Shown here: one piece after another, positions 16,872 to 25,687 of the stretch | Layout: each line of letters opens with the position of its first letter | How positions within the stretch are numbered: the stretch's first letter is position 1 | NCBI GenBank assembly: GCA_963707135.1 | Contig: CAVPOY010000001.1 | Span: 62,001-126,000, forward strand | DNA length: 64,000 nucleotides | Direction of reading: 5' to 3' | Source: JBGSTR01 sp963707135 | Lineage (GTDB): Bacteria > Pseudomonadota > Gammaproteobacteria > Chromatiales > Chromatiaceae | Translations under genes and position numbers: made by a program | The notes under the pieces: generated by a model | The model's input: the letters and a program-made list of their open reading frames with translations, nothing else | Databases searched by the model: none | What the model was told of the DNA's origin: nothing

Positions 16872-18299
16872 TCAGCCGCGTGTCAGCCGATCGACAACCC
16901 GGCCTTCCGCGTCAACGAGCTCGATGGCGAGCGGCATCTGTCCGAAGGCGTGCGAGGCGCAGGACAGGCAGGGGTCGAAGCAGCGGATCACGGCCTCCAC
17001 CCGGTTGAGCATGCCTTCCTGCAGGTTGTTGCCGTCCACGTAGGCGTCGGCGACCTGGCGGATGCTCTGGTTCATGGCCAGATTGTTGTGGCCGGTCGCG
17101 ATGATCAGGTTGACCCAGGTGATCAGACCGTCGTCGTCGATGCGGTAATGGTGCATCAGCGTGCCGCGCGGCGCCTCCGCGACGCCGATGCCCTCGTAGC
17201 GGTTGCTGCGGGCGCGGGCCCGGACGCGGGTGTCGAGAATCGCCGGGTCCTTGAGCAGGCGCTCCATCATCTCCAGCGCGTAGATGATCTCCACCAGCCG
17301 CGCATAGTGGTAGTGGAAGCTGCTCGCGATGGGGCCGGACTCCTGAAGCATCCGGAACTCGGCCAGGGCCACGTCGGCATAGGGCGTGCCGCAGGCATCG
17401 ACATTGTTCAGCCTCGCGAGGGGGCCGACTCTGTAGATGCCCTTCGGGTAGCCGAGCGGCCTGAAATAGGGAAACTTCATGTAGCTGAAGTCCTCCACCG
17501 CCTCGCCGATCAGCCGCTCGTATTCGATCGGGGGCACCATGTCCTCGACGATGCGCCCCTGGGCGTCCTTGATGCGAAGGAAACCGTCGTAGTGCTCCAG
17601 GTTGCCCCGGGGTGTTACCAGGCTCAGGAACAACGTCGGCTGGCTGCCGAAATGCCCGACCTCGTCCTTGAATCGGGGCACCAGCGTCTTGAAGAAGGCG
17701 TAGGTGCGCTTCGCAATCTCGAGCCCCTCCGGGATCAGTCCCAGCATGGAATCGCGCTTGTCCTGGGTCAGGGGCTCGTTGACGCCGCCCGGCACGACCC
17801 AGGTGGGATGGATCTTTTTTCCGCCGAGCGTCTCGATGATGGTCTGGCCGATCTGGCGCAGCCGGATACCGTCCCTGGCCAGCGCGGGGTCCTGGCGCAT
17901 GACCCCGAAGATGTTCCGGGTCGCCGGGTCCGAGTCCCAGCCCAGCAGCAGGTCCGGCGAGGACAGATGGAAGAACGACAGGGCATGGGACTGGGTGAGC
18001 TGGGCGAGGTTCATGATCCGCCGCAGCTTCTCGCCGGTCGGAGGAATGCTGACCGAGAGCAGGTGGTCACAGGCCTTGTTGGACGCCAGCAAGTGGCTGA
18101 CCGGGCAGATGCCGCAGGTGCGCGCGGTGAGCGCCGGCATCTCCCGGTACGGGCGGCCCTCGCAGAACTTCTCGAATCCGCGGAACTGGGTGAGGTGGAA
18201 CCTGGCGTCCTCGACGATGCCGCTCTCGTCGAGCTGGAGCGTGATGCGCGCGTGTCCCTCGATGCGGGTGACCGGTTCGATGGTGACGGTGCGGCTCAT
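16872..18299 (-). CDS. hoxH: NAD-reducing [NiFe] hydrogenase large subunit HoxH
   Basis: The 475-residue catalytic subunit has both nickel-ligand pairs: RTCGIC at residues 61-66 (Cys62, Cys65) and DPCLSC near 442-447 (Cys444, Cys447). After His450 comes a 25-residue C-terminal tail (AFGQMPLAIELVDAEGRV and on), the extension that a HoxW-type protease removes. RIEGHARI near the N-terminus and the long helices around SFFHLSSPDLL fit group 3d enzymes. It belongs to a soluble cytoplasmic bidirectional hydrogenase that couples H2 and NAD(H). It lies downstream of hoxY, with a small extra gene between them. Confidence 0.95.
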   Translation of the reverse strand: MSRTVTIEPVTRIEGHARITLQLDESGIVEDARFHLTQFRGFEKFCEGRPYREMPALTARTCGICPVSHLLASNKACDHLLSVSIPPTGEKLRRIMNLAQLTQSHALSFFHLSSPDLLLGWDSDPATRNIFGVMRQDPALARDGIRLRQIGQTIIETLGGKKIHPTWVVPGGVNEPLTQDKRDSMLGLIPEGLEIAKRTYAFFKTLVPRFKDEVGHFGSQPTLFLSLVTPRGNLEHYDGFLRIKDAQGRIVEDMVPPIEYERLIGEAVEDFSYMKFPYFRPLGYPKGIYRVGPLARLNNVDACGTPYADVALAEFRMLQESGPIASSFHYHYARLVEIIYALEMMERLLKDPAILDTRVRARARSNRYEGIGVAEAPRGTLMHHYRIDDDGLITWVNLIIATGHNNLAMNQSIRQVADAYVDGNNLQEGMLNRVEAVIRCFDPCLSCASHAFGQMPLAIELVDAEGRVVDRLTRG

Positions 18300-18352
18300 G
18301 GATGCTGTTCCCCGGGGTTAGATTTTTGGATGCGGCCTGCTTTCGTCCGCTC

Positions 18353-18643
18353 TTAGTCGGGCGTACCGCCCTCGTTTTGCAGCGCCTTCGCCGTGATCTC
18401 GTGGTAGAGATGGACGACCCGGCCCGCGATCTCCTGGACCTCCGGATGGCGGTCCCACAGGGGCTTCAAGTCAATGGCGTCGGCGAACACCTGCTCGAGG
18501 AACTCGATGTCGTAGTCATCGAGCTTCTCGCCGCGATCGACCTTCTCCTTGATGTCGAGCGCTCGCGGCAGGCGCTGCGTGCGCATCCGCTCGAGGAGGG
18601 TCACGATGACCCCCGTGTCGGTGTCCTTGTCCGTGTCGCTCAT
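18353..18643 (-). CDS. Small acidic/helical protein inside the hox operon
   Basis: The likely start is MSDTDKDTDTG at 18643, giving 96 residues; an upstream in-frame Met is less plausible, as GGAG lies just upstream of the chosen start. The protein is charged and helical (VIVTLLERMRTQRLPRAL, LDDYDIEFLEQVFADAIDL), without Cys clusters or membrane segments. It sits between hoxY and hoxH, where many Hox operons have no gene. That position implies a role in assembly or regulation of the hydrogenase, but there is no direct evidence. Confidence 0.7.
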   Translation of the reverse strand: MSDTDKDTDTGVIVTLLERMRTQRLPRALDIKEKVDRGEKLDDYDIEFLEQVFADAIDLKPLWDRHPEVQEIAGRVVHLYHEITAKALQNEGGTPD

Positions 18644-18795
18644 GGTCAGTGTCTCCTCCCGAGGGTGGTAGCGGGCCGCCATTGGCGGCTGTCGGTCGGT
18701 CTGGTGTCCGGTCGGCGGTATGTCGTCCCGCCAGCGGTGGTCCCGGCCGCCCGGTACCGCCGCGCGGGGTCTTCCCGGCTTAGTGTCTTTCCGTA

Positions 18796-19338
18796 TCAGG
18801 CGCCAAACTTGGTCACCTCACTCGGATCCGGTGTGCGGCCCTCGATCAGCTCGTTCAGGACGTACCAGATCGCATCCGCCGACGGCGGACAGCCGGGGAC
18901 GAAGACGTCGACGTCCACCAGGCCATGGACCGGGCGTACCTGCTCCAGAAGGGCGGGTACCCCGCGGGTCGGGATCTGCGCTTGCAGGGAGACGTTCTCC
19001 CGAAAGGCGCGGCCCAGCACGTCGTCGAGCTTGAAACGGTTGCGCATGGCCGGGACGTTGCCGTTGACGGCGCAGTCGCCCAGGCTGATCAGCAGCCTAC
19101 AGTGCTTGCGAAACTCGCGGGCCTTGGCCGCGTCGTCCTCGGAGCTGATCGAGCCCTCGAGGATACCCACGTCCACGCGCTCCGGGAGCGTCTTGGCGTC
19201 GACCAGCGGGCTGTAGACGATATCGAGCTTCTGCGCCAGGTCGACGAGCCTTTCGTCGAGGTCGAGGAAGGACATGTGACAGCCGGAGCAGCCGTCGAGC
19301 CAGGTCGTCGCGACGGTGATTCGCCCCTCGGTGCTCAT
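18796..19338 (-). CDS. hoxY: [NiFe] hydrogenase small subunit HoxY
   Basis: The 180-residue subunit carries the proximal iron-sulfur cluster: TTWLDGCSGCHMSFLD (Cys17, Cys20), ISLGDCAVNGN and VFVPGCPPSAD supply the four cysteines. There is no Tat signal, as expected for the cytoplasmic group 3d enzyme. The ATG at 19338 overlaps the hoxU stop by four bases (ATGA), so translation is coupled. The frame also continues upstream, but that part is a shadow of hoxU. Confidence 0.94.
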   Translation of the reverse strand: MSTEGRITVATTWLDGCSGCHMSFLDLDERLVDLAQKLDIVYSPLVDAKTLPERVDVGILEGSISSEDDAAKAREFRKHCRLLISLGDCAVNGNVPAMRNRFKLDDVLGRAFRENVSLQAQIPTRGVPALLEQVRPVHGLVDVDVFVPGCPPSADAIWYVLNELIEGRTPDPSEVTKFGA

Positions 19339-20066
19339 TGGAAATGCCTCCGGCGCGAGAGAATCGGCAGAAAGTGCTGATCCTTGACCATCTCTCCGAC
19401 TGATGTCCCTTGCTTGACCAGCGCGCCGGTCGGGCAGACCTGAACGCACTTGCCGCAGCTGGTGCAGGTGTCGCTCTCGCCCCAGGGGCGTGCCAGGTCG
19501 GTGATTACCCGGCAATCGCTGCCGCGGCCCATGACGTCCCAGGTATGGGCGCCTTCGATCTCCTCGCAGACCCGGACGCAGCGGGTGCAGAGCACACAGC
19601 GGTTGTGGTCGAGCCGGAACATCTCGTGGGAGCTGTCGACCTCGTAGGGGGCGTTTCGATAGGGCACGCGGACGTGATCCACGCCGCAGGTCTGCGCGAG
19701 CGTCTGGAGCTCGCAGTGTCCGTTGGAGACACAGACCGAGCAGACGTGATTACGCTCGGCGAACAGCAACTCGACGATGCTGCGCCGGTAGCGCCGTAGC
19801 CTCGGGGTGTCGGTGCGAACCTGCATCCCTTCCGCCACCCGTGTCGAGCAAGCCGCGAGCAAGCGGTTCGATCCCTCGACCTCGACGACGCAGAGCCGGC
19901 ACGCGCCCCAGACCGAGAGACCGTCGAGGTAGCAGAGGCTGGGGATCGGGATCCGGTTCTCGCGGCAGACCTCGATGATGGTCTCGTCCTCGCGGGCGGA
20001 CAGATCCTGGTCGTCGACCCGGAGCGTGACGACACGCACCTGGGGTTGAGGAGCCGGTTGGCGCAT
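19335..20066 (-). CDS. hoxU: Hydrogenase diaphorase subunit HoxU
   Basis: The 243-residue protein is an NuoG-N-terminal-like electron-transfer subunit. A [2Fe-2S] domain has Cys45, Cys56, Cys59 and Cys73 (SLCYLDG, GACRLC). A His-Cys rich region follows (NHVCSVCVSNGHC), then two ferredoxin [4Fe-4S] motifs (CVLCTRCVRVCEE and CTSCGKCVQVCPTG). It relays electrons between HoxF and HoxY. It overlaps hoxY by four bases and is separated from hoxF by 89 bp. Confidence 0.94.
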   Translation of the reverse strand: MRQPAPQPQVRVVTLRVDDQDLSAREDETIIEVCRENRIPIPSLCYLDGLSVWGACRLCVVEVEGSNRLLAACSTRVAEGMQVRTDTPRLRRYRRSIVELLFAERNHVCSVCVSNGHCELQTLAQTCGVDHVRVPYRNAPYEVDSSHEMFRLDHNRCVLCTRCVRVCEEIEGAHTWDVMGRGSDCRVITDLARPWGESDTCTSCGKCVQVCPTGALVKQGTSVGEMVKDQHFLPILSRRRHFQ

Positions 20067-20155
20067 GGGTGCCTACCTTACCTGTTGAGCTCTGTGAAAT
20101 CTTACCGGGGCGATCTGTCGGATCCGGGGCCGAATGCGGCCGCGCCGTCCGACGT

Positions 20156-21760
20156 TCAGTCTACCAGTCGGGCCTCGTACTCTGACCTGAAGTGGCGCAG
20201 CGTGCTGAGGACCGGGTTGGGTGCGGTCTGGCCCAGTCCGCACAGGCTCGTGGCCTGGACCACCTCGCACAACTCCTCCAGAAGGGCCAGATCCCGGCGT
20301 GTCGCCCGTGCGTTGGCGATCTGCTCGAGCAGGCCGTGCATCTGCTGCGTGCCGGCTCGGCAGGGGATGCACTTTCCGCAGGACTCGGTCATGCAAAATT
20401 CCATGAAGTAGCGCGCGACGTCGACCATATCCGACCGCTCGTCCATGATGATCATGCCCCCGGACCCCATCATGGTCCCGAGAGAGCGCAGGCTGTCGTA
20501 GTCCACCGGCGTGTCGAGGTGCTCCTCCGGCACGCAGCCGCCGGACGGGCCGCCGGTTTGGACCGCCTTGAACGCTCGCCCTTCGGGGATGCCGCCGCCG
20601 ATGTCCTCGACGATGTCGCGCAGTGTGGTGCCCATGGGCACCTCGATGATCCCGGTGTTGCGGATGGTCCCCGCAAGCGCGAACACCTTGGTCCCCTTGG
20701 ACCGCTCGGTGCCGATCTCGGCAAACCAGTCGCCACCCTCGCGGATGATCGGCGCCACGTTGGCGAAGGTCTCCACGTTGTTGATCAGGGTCGGGTAGCC
20801 CCAGAGGCCGGACTGGGCCGGGTAGGGCGGCCGCGGCCGCGGCTGGCCGCGGTTGCCCTCGATGGACGCCATGAGCGCCGTCTCCTCGCCGCAGACGAAG
20901 GCGCCGGCACCGAGCCGGATCTCCACCTCGAACGCGAACTGGGTATCGCAGACGTGCGTGCCCATGAACCCGGCTCGCTTGGCCTTGCGGATCGCGGTCT
21001 GCATGCGCTCGACGGCGAGCGGGTATTCGGCCCGCACGTAGACATAGCCCTTGCTCGCGCCGATCGCGTAGGCGGCGATGGCCATGCCTTCCAGGACCCG
21101 ATGGGGATCGGACTCGAGCACCGCCCGGTCCATGAAGGCCCCGGGGTCGCCCTCGTCGGCGTTGCAGATGACGTACTTCTGGTCGCTCGGCATCTTGGCC
21201 ACCGTCGACCACTTGAGGCCGGTCGGGTAGCCGCCTCCGCCCCGGCCGCGCAGGCCGCTGGCCGTGACCTCGCGCAGGACATCGGCCGGGGTCAGCTCGC
21301 TCAAGGCCCGGACCAGCCCGACGTAGCCGCCCGCGGCAACGTAGCCCTTGAAGCTGTTCGGGTCGATCACGCCGGAGTTCTCCAGCACGATGCGCTGCTG
21401 GCGGGCGAAGAAGGGGTGGTCGGTGGGGCTGCGCAGCCGTTCGACGGGCACGCCGCCGACGCTGGCCAGGATGTCGGCGGCATCCTCCGGGGTCACGTCG
21501 CGATACAGGACGGACGCGGACAGGTCCGAATCTCGGTCCGATACGCCGACCATCGGTCCCGCCGAGCAGAGCCCCATACAGCCGACTTCTTTGACCTTAC
21601 ATGCGCCGGACCCGGCGCATTGGGAGCTCAGGGCGTCGAGCACCGGCTGGGCGCCGGAGGACAGGCAGCTCGCGGCCGTGCAGACGCGCACCTCGTGGGT
21701 GATGTCGGCGTCGTTCGCGCGGAATTTCTCCGCCTTTTCGGCGAGATCGTCGAGGTTCAT
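20156..21760 (-). CDS. hoxF: Hydrogenase diaphorase subunit HoxF (NADH/FMN-binding)
   Basis: The 534-residue subunit has an N-terminal [2Fe-2S] thioredoxin-like domain (Cys27, Cys32, Cys61, Cys65), an FMN motif GLRGRGGGGYPTG near residues 169-181, an NADH motif NADEGDPGAFMDR near 200-212, and a C-terminal [4Fe-4S] site (SCGKCIPC near 460-467 with Cys507). It exchanges electrons with NAD(H). It starts 16 bp after hoxE and ends before an 89-bp gap to hoxU. The length agrees with HoxF proteins of group 3d hydrogenases. Confidence 0.95.
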   Translation of the reverse strand: MNLDDLAEKAEKFRANDADITHEVRVCTAASCLSSGAQPVLDALSSQCAGSGACKVKEVGCMGLCSAGPMVGVSDRDSDLSASVLYRDVTPEDAADILASVGGVPVERLRSPTDHPFFARQQRIVLENSGVIDPNSFKGYVAAGGYVGLVRALSELTPADVLREVTASGLRGRGGGGYPTGLKWSTVAKMPSDQKYVICNADEGDPGAFMDRAVLESDPHRVLEGMAIAAYAIGASKGYVYVRAEYPLAVERMQTAIRKAKRAGFMGTHVCDTQFAFEVEIRLGAGAFVCGEETALMASIEGNRGQPRPRPPYPAQSGLWGYPTLINNVETFANVAPIIREGGDWFAEIGTERSKGTKVFALAGTIRNTGIIEVPMGTTLRDIVEDIGGGIPEGRAFKAVQTGGPSGGCVPEEHLDTPVDYDSLRSLGTMMGSGGMIIMDERSDMVDVARYFMEFCMTESCGKCIPCRAGTQQMHGLLEQIANARATRRDLALLEELCEVVQATSLCGLGQTAPNPVLSTLRHFRSEYEARLVD

Positions 21761-21776
21761 CTCAATTCGGCTCCTC

Positions 21777-22271
21777 TCAGTCGAGGTCCTCGAGGGCGGC
21801 GATCAGGAGGTCGGGGGCCTGTCGGCCAACCACCTCTCCGTCCACGACGGCGGCGGGCGCGAGGCCGCAGGCGCCGACGCATCGAGCGGTCAGCACCGAC
21901 AACCGGTCGTCGCGCGTGGTCTCTCCGGGTCGGACCCCGTAGCGCTGCTCGATGCCCTCCACCAGGGATCCGGCCCCCTTGATGTAACAGGCGGTCCCGG
22001 TGCAGACCACGCAGGCGTGCCGCCCCTTGGGCTTGAGCATGAACAGGTGGTAGAAGGTCGCGACCCCGTAGACCTTGCTCAGCGGCAGGTCCAGGGACCC
22101 GGCGACGAACTGCATCGCGGTCTCGTCGAGGAAACCGAAGGCGCTCTGCACGCTGTGCAGGGTCTCGATCAGCGAGTCCCCGGCGTATCCGTTGCGGCGC
22201 ATGGTGGCGTTGACGAGCTTCCAGCGCTTGTCGTCGCTGGGCAGCGGGGGCCGGGATTGCAGCAGGCTCAT
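21777..22271 (-). CDS. hoxE: Hydrogenase accessory diaphorase subunit HoxE
   Basis: The ATG at 22271 follows a strong GGAGAGG, giving 164 residues. It is an NuoE-like thioredoxin-fold [2Fe-2S] protein with Cys90, Cys95, Cys131 and Cys135 (CVVCTGTAC and ARCVGACG). HoxE is first in the operon, as in cyanobacterial and purple-sulfur Hox clusters, and marks the HoxEFUYH type rather than HoxFUYHI. The region between it and divergent pssA (22272-22437) should hold the hox promoter, but I could not identify a convincing one. Confidence 0.93.
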   Translation of the reverse strand: MSLLQSRPPLPSDDKRWKLVNATMRRNGYAGDSLIETLHSVQSAFGFLDETAMQFVAGSLDLPLSKVYGVATFYHLFMLKPKGRHACVVCTGTACYIKGAGSLVEGIEQRYGVRPGETTRDDRLSVLTARCVGACGLAPAAVVDGEVVGRQAPDLLIAALEDLD

Positions 22272-22437
22272 GTCCTCTCCCGTGACGAAGTGGCGGGTGC
22301 GCCGGGACGCGCTGGCCGACGCCGCACGAAAGTGTATGTCAGAATGCCGGTGCAATACGACCGCGCCGTTCACGCGTTTCGACGGGATCGGCATGGGGCT
22401 ATACTCGAAACTGCCACCATTGGTCTGGTTACGCTCG

Positions 22438-23202
22438 ATGGACGATCTTCCCGTTGCGCGAAAGCGCCCCCGCGGTATCTATCTGCTGCCGAACCTGTTC
22501 ACGACCGCGGCCCTGTTCGCCGGGTTCTACGCCGTGCTGGCGGCGGCACAGAACCGGTTCGAGGCCGCTTCGCTCGCGATTTTCGCGGCCATGCTGCTGG
22601 ACGGCTTCGACGGCCGGGTCGCGCGGATGACCCATACCCAGACGGCCTTCGGGGCCGAGTACGACAGCCTGTCCGACATGGTCGCGTTCGGTGTGGCGCC
22701 CGCGCTGGTCGCCTACCACTGGGCGCTGGGCGGGCTCGGGAAGATCGGCTGGCTCGCGGCCTTCGTCTACACGGCCGGCGCCGCGCTCCGTCTGGCGCGC
22801 TTCAACACCCAGGCGGACACCGCCGACAAGCGCTTCTTCCAGGGGTTGCCTAGCCCGTCCGCGGCCGCCATCCTCGCTGGCGGCGTCTGGATTGGCGCGG
22901 ACCAGCACATCCAGGGGGCCGATGTCGCCTGGCTGGCGGCCTTCCTGACCACCGCCGCGGGGCTGCTGATGGTCAGCAACTTCCGCTATCTGAGCTTCAA
23001 ACAGCTCCAGCTTCAGGGGCGCGTCCCCTTCGTGCTCGCCGTGCTGGTTATGCTGGGGTTCGCGGTCGTGCTCGTGCACCCGCCAATCGTGCTGTTTCTG
23101 GGGTTTGTCGTCTACGCGGCGTCCGGGCCCATCTGGACGCTTGTCCGGCTCAGGCAGCAGCGCGCGCGCCGGCGGCAGGCGCGGAAGCAGGACCCGCGAT
23201 GA
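22438..23202 (+). CDS. pssA: CDP-diacylglycerol-serine O-phosphatidyltransferase
   Basis: The ATG at 22438 gives 254 residues, a multi-helix inner-membrane enzyme that makes phosphatidylserine from CDP-diacylglycerol and serine, the precursor of phosphatidylethanolamine. The CDP-alcohol phosphotransferase signature is complete: DGRVARMTHTQTAFGAEYD followed by SLSD, containing the DGxxAR-x8-G-x3-D-x3-D pattern. The basic C-terminus (RLRQQRARRRQAR) would be cytoplasmic. It is read away from hoxE. It is the shorter, type II form rather than the peripheral enzyme of E. coli. Confidence 0.93.
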   Translation: MDDLPVARKRPRGIYLLPNLFTTAALFAGFYAVLAAAQNRFEAASLAIFAAMLLDGFDGRVARMTHTQTAFGAEYDSLSDMVAFGVAPALVAYHWALGGLGKIGWLAAFVYTAGAALRLARFNTQADTADKRFFQGLPSPSAAAILAGGVWIGADQHIQGADVAWLAAFLTTAAGLLMVSNFRYLSFKQLQLQGRVPFVLAVLVMLGFAVVLVHPPIVLFLGFVVYAASGPIWTLVRLRQQRARRRQARKQDPR

Positions 23203-23218
23203 CCCCCGGCCCGCTGAC

Positions 23219-23911
23219 GTGAGACGGCGCGTGGGGCTCTATCTGTTCGCCGCGGTAGCGGTCGTCATCGTGATCGCGGCCATCTACCTCGAGGGCCGGC
23301 GGCGCGGCGCGCTCGAGCAGGTGGCGGCGGAGCTGGGGTTCGTCTTCACCCGGGGCCAACACCGGCTGCCCGAGTCCATCGACCGGGCCGGATTCTACCT
23401 GTTCACCCAGGGTCAGCCGCTGGTGCTGAACAGGCTGGATGGTGAGCGCGGCGGTTATCAGGTGTCTCTGTTCGGCTTCGGTTACCAGGCGGGCATGGGC
23501 GAGGAGGGCAGCCGGGAGCTGCCGACAGCCGACGTGGGCCAGATCGAGAACCGGCTGCAGACCGTCGCCTGGCTGAAGCGTCCCGGGAGCCCGCTCCCGG
23601 ACTTCGACCTGAGCCCGACCGGTCAGCCCTTGCGCCGCGTCGCCGGAAGGTTCCGCTTGCAACCGGTCACGTTCGACGGACGCGACGATTTCCGCGCCCT
23701 GTATCTGCTCGCCGCTCGGGATGGCGCGGCCATGCGGCGGGTCTTCACGCCCGGGGTCATCGATGCCTTCGTCTCGGATCCGGGCTGGTTCATCGAGGGG
23801 CGCGGCGACGAGTGGCTGGTCTACCGGCTGTTCGATCGGGTGCCCGGCGAGGAGATTCCGGCGTTCCTCGACCGCGCGATAGGGCTCGTCGACAGGCTAC
23901 AGCACCGCTAA
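23219..23911 (+). CDS. Membrane-anchored protein of unknown function
   Basis: A GTG at 23219, 16 bp after pssA, gives about 230 residues, so the two are likely cotranscribed. Residues about 5-23 form a membrane anchor (LYLFAAVAVVIVIAAIYL). The rest is soluble with alternating strands and helices (AELGFVFTRGQHRLP, FGFGYQAG, FDGRDDFRALYLLAARDGA). No cysteine motif or catalytic triad is visible. The pattern recalls uncharacterised DUF-type proteins with a single N-terminal anchor. Confidence 0.6.
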   Translation: MRRRVGLYLFAAVAVVIVIAAIYLEGRRRGALEQVAAELGFVFTRGQHRLPESIDRAGFYLFTQGQPLVLNRLDGERGGYQVSLFGFGYQAGMGEEGSRELPTADVGQIENRLQTVAWLKRPGSPLPDFDLSPTGQPLRRVAGRFRLQPVTFDGRDDFRALYLLAARDGAAMRRVFTPGVIDAFVSDPGWFIEGRGDEWLVYRLFDRVPGEEIPAFLDRAIGLVDRLQHR

Positions 23912-24078
23912 AGGCCCCACGGCCGATGGATCGCCCCGATCCTTGATCCACCTCAGCGCAAACAGCCACCGATCTGGCGTAGGTTAGACCGGCTCATGGC
24001 TCGCGCCTCGGGCTCGCTCTGAAAGCAGGCGGCCCCGAGGCCGGAGCCGCATCGCCAAGCACCAAACAGGGGGTTCCC

Positions 24079-25674
24079 GTGAAACGCTTTCTCGCAACCG
24101 GATGGTGCCTCTCGGTCATCGGGCTCGCGCTGGCAGTCGGCGCGCAGGCCGATGCCCCGAAAAAGGCATCGACCGCGGATCACACCAAGTTCGAGGAGCT
24201 GCAGGTCGCCTTCGCGACCGGACCGGATGTGACCAAGGCCTGCCTCGGCTGTCACACCGAGGCGGCTGCCCAGATCCACGACTCGATCCATTGGACCTGG
24301 GAATACGATCATCCCGAGACCGGCCAGAAGCTCGGCAAGAAGTACGTGCTCAACAACTTCTGCGGGACCCTGGTATCGAATTTCCCGCGCTGCACCAGTT
24401 GTCACGCCGGGTACGGATGGAAGGACGGCAGCTTCGACTTCAGCGCGAAAGAGAACGTCGACTGCCTCGTCTGCCACGATACCACCGGGACCTACGTCAA
24501 GTTCCCGACCGGGGCCGGCCACCCGCCTTATGAAGACACGCCGTTCATGGGCAAGGTGATCAAGGCCCCCGACCTGACGAACGTCGCCCAGCACGTCGGA
24601 AAGACCAGCCGGGCGACCTGCGGGGCCTGCCACTTCACGGGCGGCGGCGGCGATGCGGTCAAGCACGGCGACATGGACACCTCGCTCGCCAAGCCGGCCA
24701 AGTCGCTCGACGTGCATATGGACGTCGACGGGCTGAACTACAGCTGTGCGACCTGCCACACCTTCATCAATCATCAGCAGGCCGGCAGCCGCTACCTGAT
24801 GAGCGCAAAGGACACCGTGGGCGTCGCCGTGCCCGGGGTCAAGGAGACCCGCGCGTCCTGCGAGTCCTGCCACGGCCTCGAACCGCACCCCGGAACGGTC
24901 AACAACAAGCTCAACGATCATGTGGACAAGGTCGCCTGCCAGACTTGCCACATTCCTGCTTTCGCCCGTGGCGGCAAGGCCACCAAAGTCTGGTGGGACT
25001 GGTCCTCGGCGGGCGAGAAGGGGCCGGACGGAAAGCCGCTGGTCAAGAAGGACGAGCAGGGCCATGTGGTCTACGACGGCATGAAGGGCGACTTCAGGTT
25101 TGCCGAAGACGTCGTCCCCGAATACTTCTGGTTCGACGGCTCGGTGCGCTTCACGATGGTTGGTGACCCCATCGATACGGCCGGGGTCGTCCAACTCAAC
25201 AGCCTTAAAGGCGGTTACGCCGACCCGAATGCCCGCATCTGGCCGTTCAAGGTCATGCGCGGTAAGCAGCCCTACGACACGGGCAACGACATCCTGCTCG
25301 CGGGGCACCTGTTCGGCAAGGACGAGGCGGCCTTCTGGAAGAACTTCGACTGGGGTAAGGCGCTGGCCTTCGGAATGGCCGAGGCCAAGGCCGCCGGCGT
25401 GACCGACGCGGACTTCAGCGGCGACTATGGTTTCATCGAGACCGAGATGTTCTGGCCGATCACTCACATGGTGGCCCCCGCCGACGAGGCACTGGGCTGC
25501 GCCGACTGCCATGCGAAGGACGGGCGATTGGCGAATCTGACCGGCTTCTACATGCCCGGCCGCGACAGCAACCCCTGGATCGAGCGCATCGGGTGGATCC
25601 TGGTCGCCGCGACGCTCCTCGGCGTGCTGCTGCACGGTCTGGTGCGACTGTTCTTCGGAAAGAAGCGGGCTTAA
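24079..25674 (+). CDS. Octaheme c-type cytochrome, tetrathionate-reductase (OTR) family, membrane-anchored
   Basis: A GTG at 24079 with GGGGG upstream starts a 531-residue exported protein (signal to about residue 25). Eight CXXCH sites are present: CLGCH, CTSCH, CLVCH, CGACH, CATCH, CESCH, CQTCH and CADCH. The first seven lie between residues 55 and 291 and the last near 474. The CLVCHDTTGTYVKFP region contains a Lys that matches the Lys-ligated active heme of Shewanella OTR. A C-terminal helix (IGWILVAATLLGVLLHGLV) anchors it, unlike soluble OTR. OTR-family enzymes reduce tetrathionate, nitrite or hydroxylamine in vitro; the substrate here is unproven. Confidence 0.85.
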   Translation: MKRFLATGWCLSVIGLALAVGAQADAPKKASTADHTKFEELQVAFATGPDVTKACLGCHTEAAAQIHDSIHWTWEYDHPETGQKLGKKYVLNNFCGTLVSNFPRCTSCHAGYGWKDGSFDFSAKENVDCLVCHDTTGTYVKFPTGAGHPPYEDTPFMGKVIKAPDLTNVAQHVGKTSRATCGACHFTGGGGDAVKHGDMDTSLAKPAKSLDVHMDVDGLNYSCATCHTFINHQQAGSRYLMSAKDTVGVAVPGVKETRASCESCHGLEPHPGTVNNKLNDHVDKVACQTCHIPAFARGGKATKVWWDWSSAGEKGPDGKPLVKKDEQGHVVYDGMKGDFRFAEDVVPEYFWFDGSVRFTMVGDPIDTAGVVQLNSLKGGYADPNARIWPFKVMRGKQPYDTGNDILLAGHLFGKDEAAFWKNFDWGKALAFGMAEAKAAGVTDADFSGDYGFIETEMFWPITHMVAPADEALGCADCHAKDGRLANLTGFYMPGRDSNPWIERIGWILVAATLLGVLLHGLVRLFFGKKRA

Positions 25675-25687
25675 GGGGGGACGTTCG

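Noticed and set aside
16833..18356. Plus-strand frame opposite hoxH
   Set aside because: HoxH nickel ligands and C-terminal extension are on the minus strand; the other frame has no recognisable features.
20192..21982. Long plus-strand frame opposite hoxF/hoxE
   Set aside because: The product is low-complexity and His/Arg-rich with no family signal. The minus strand holds all the cofactor motifs.
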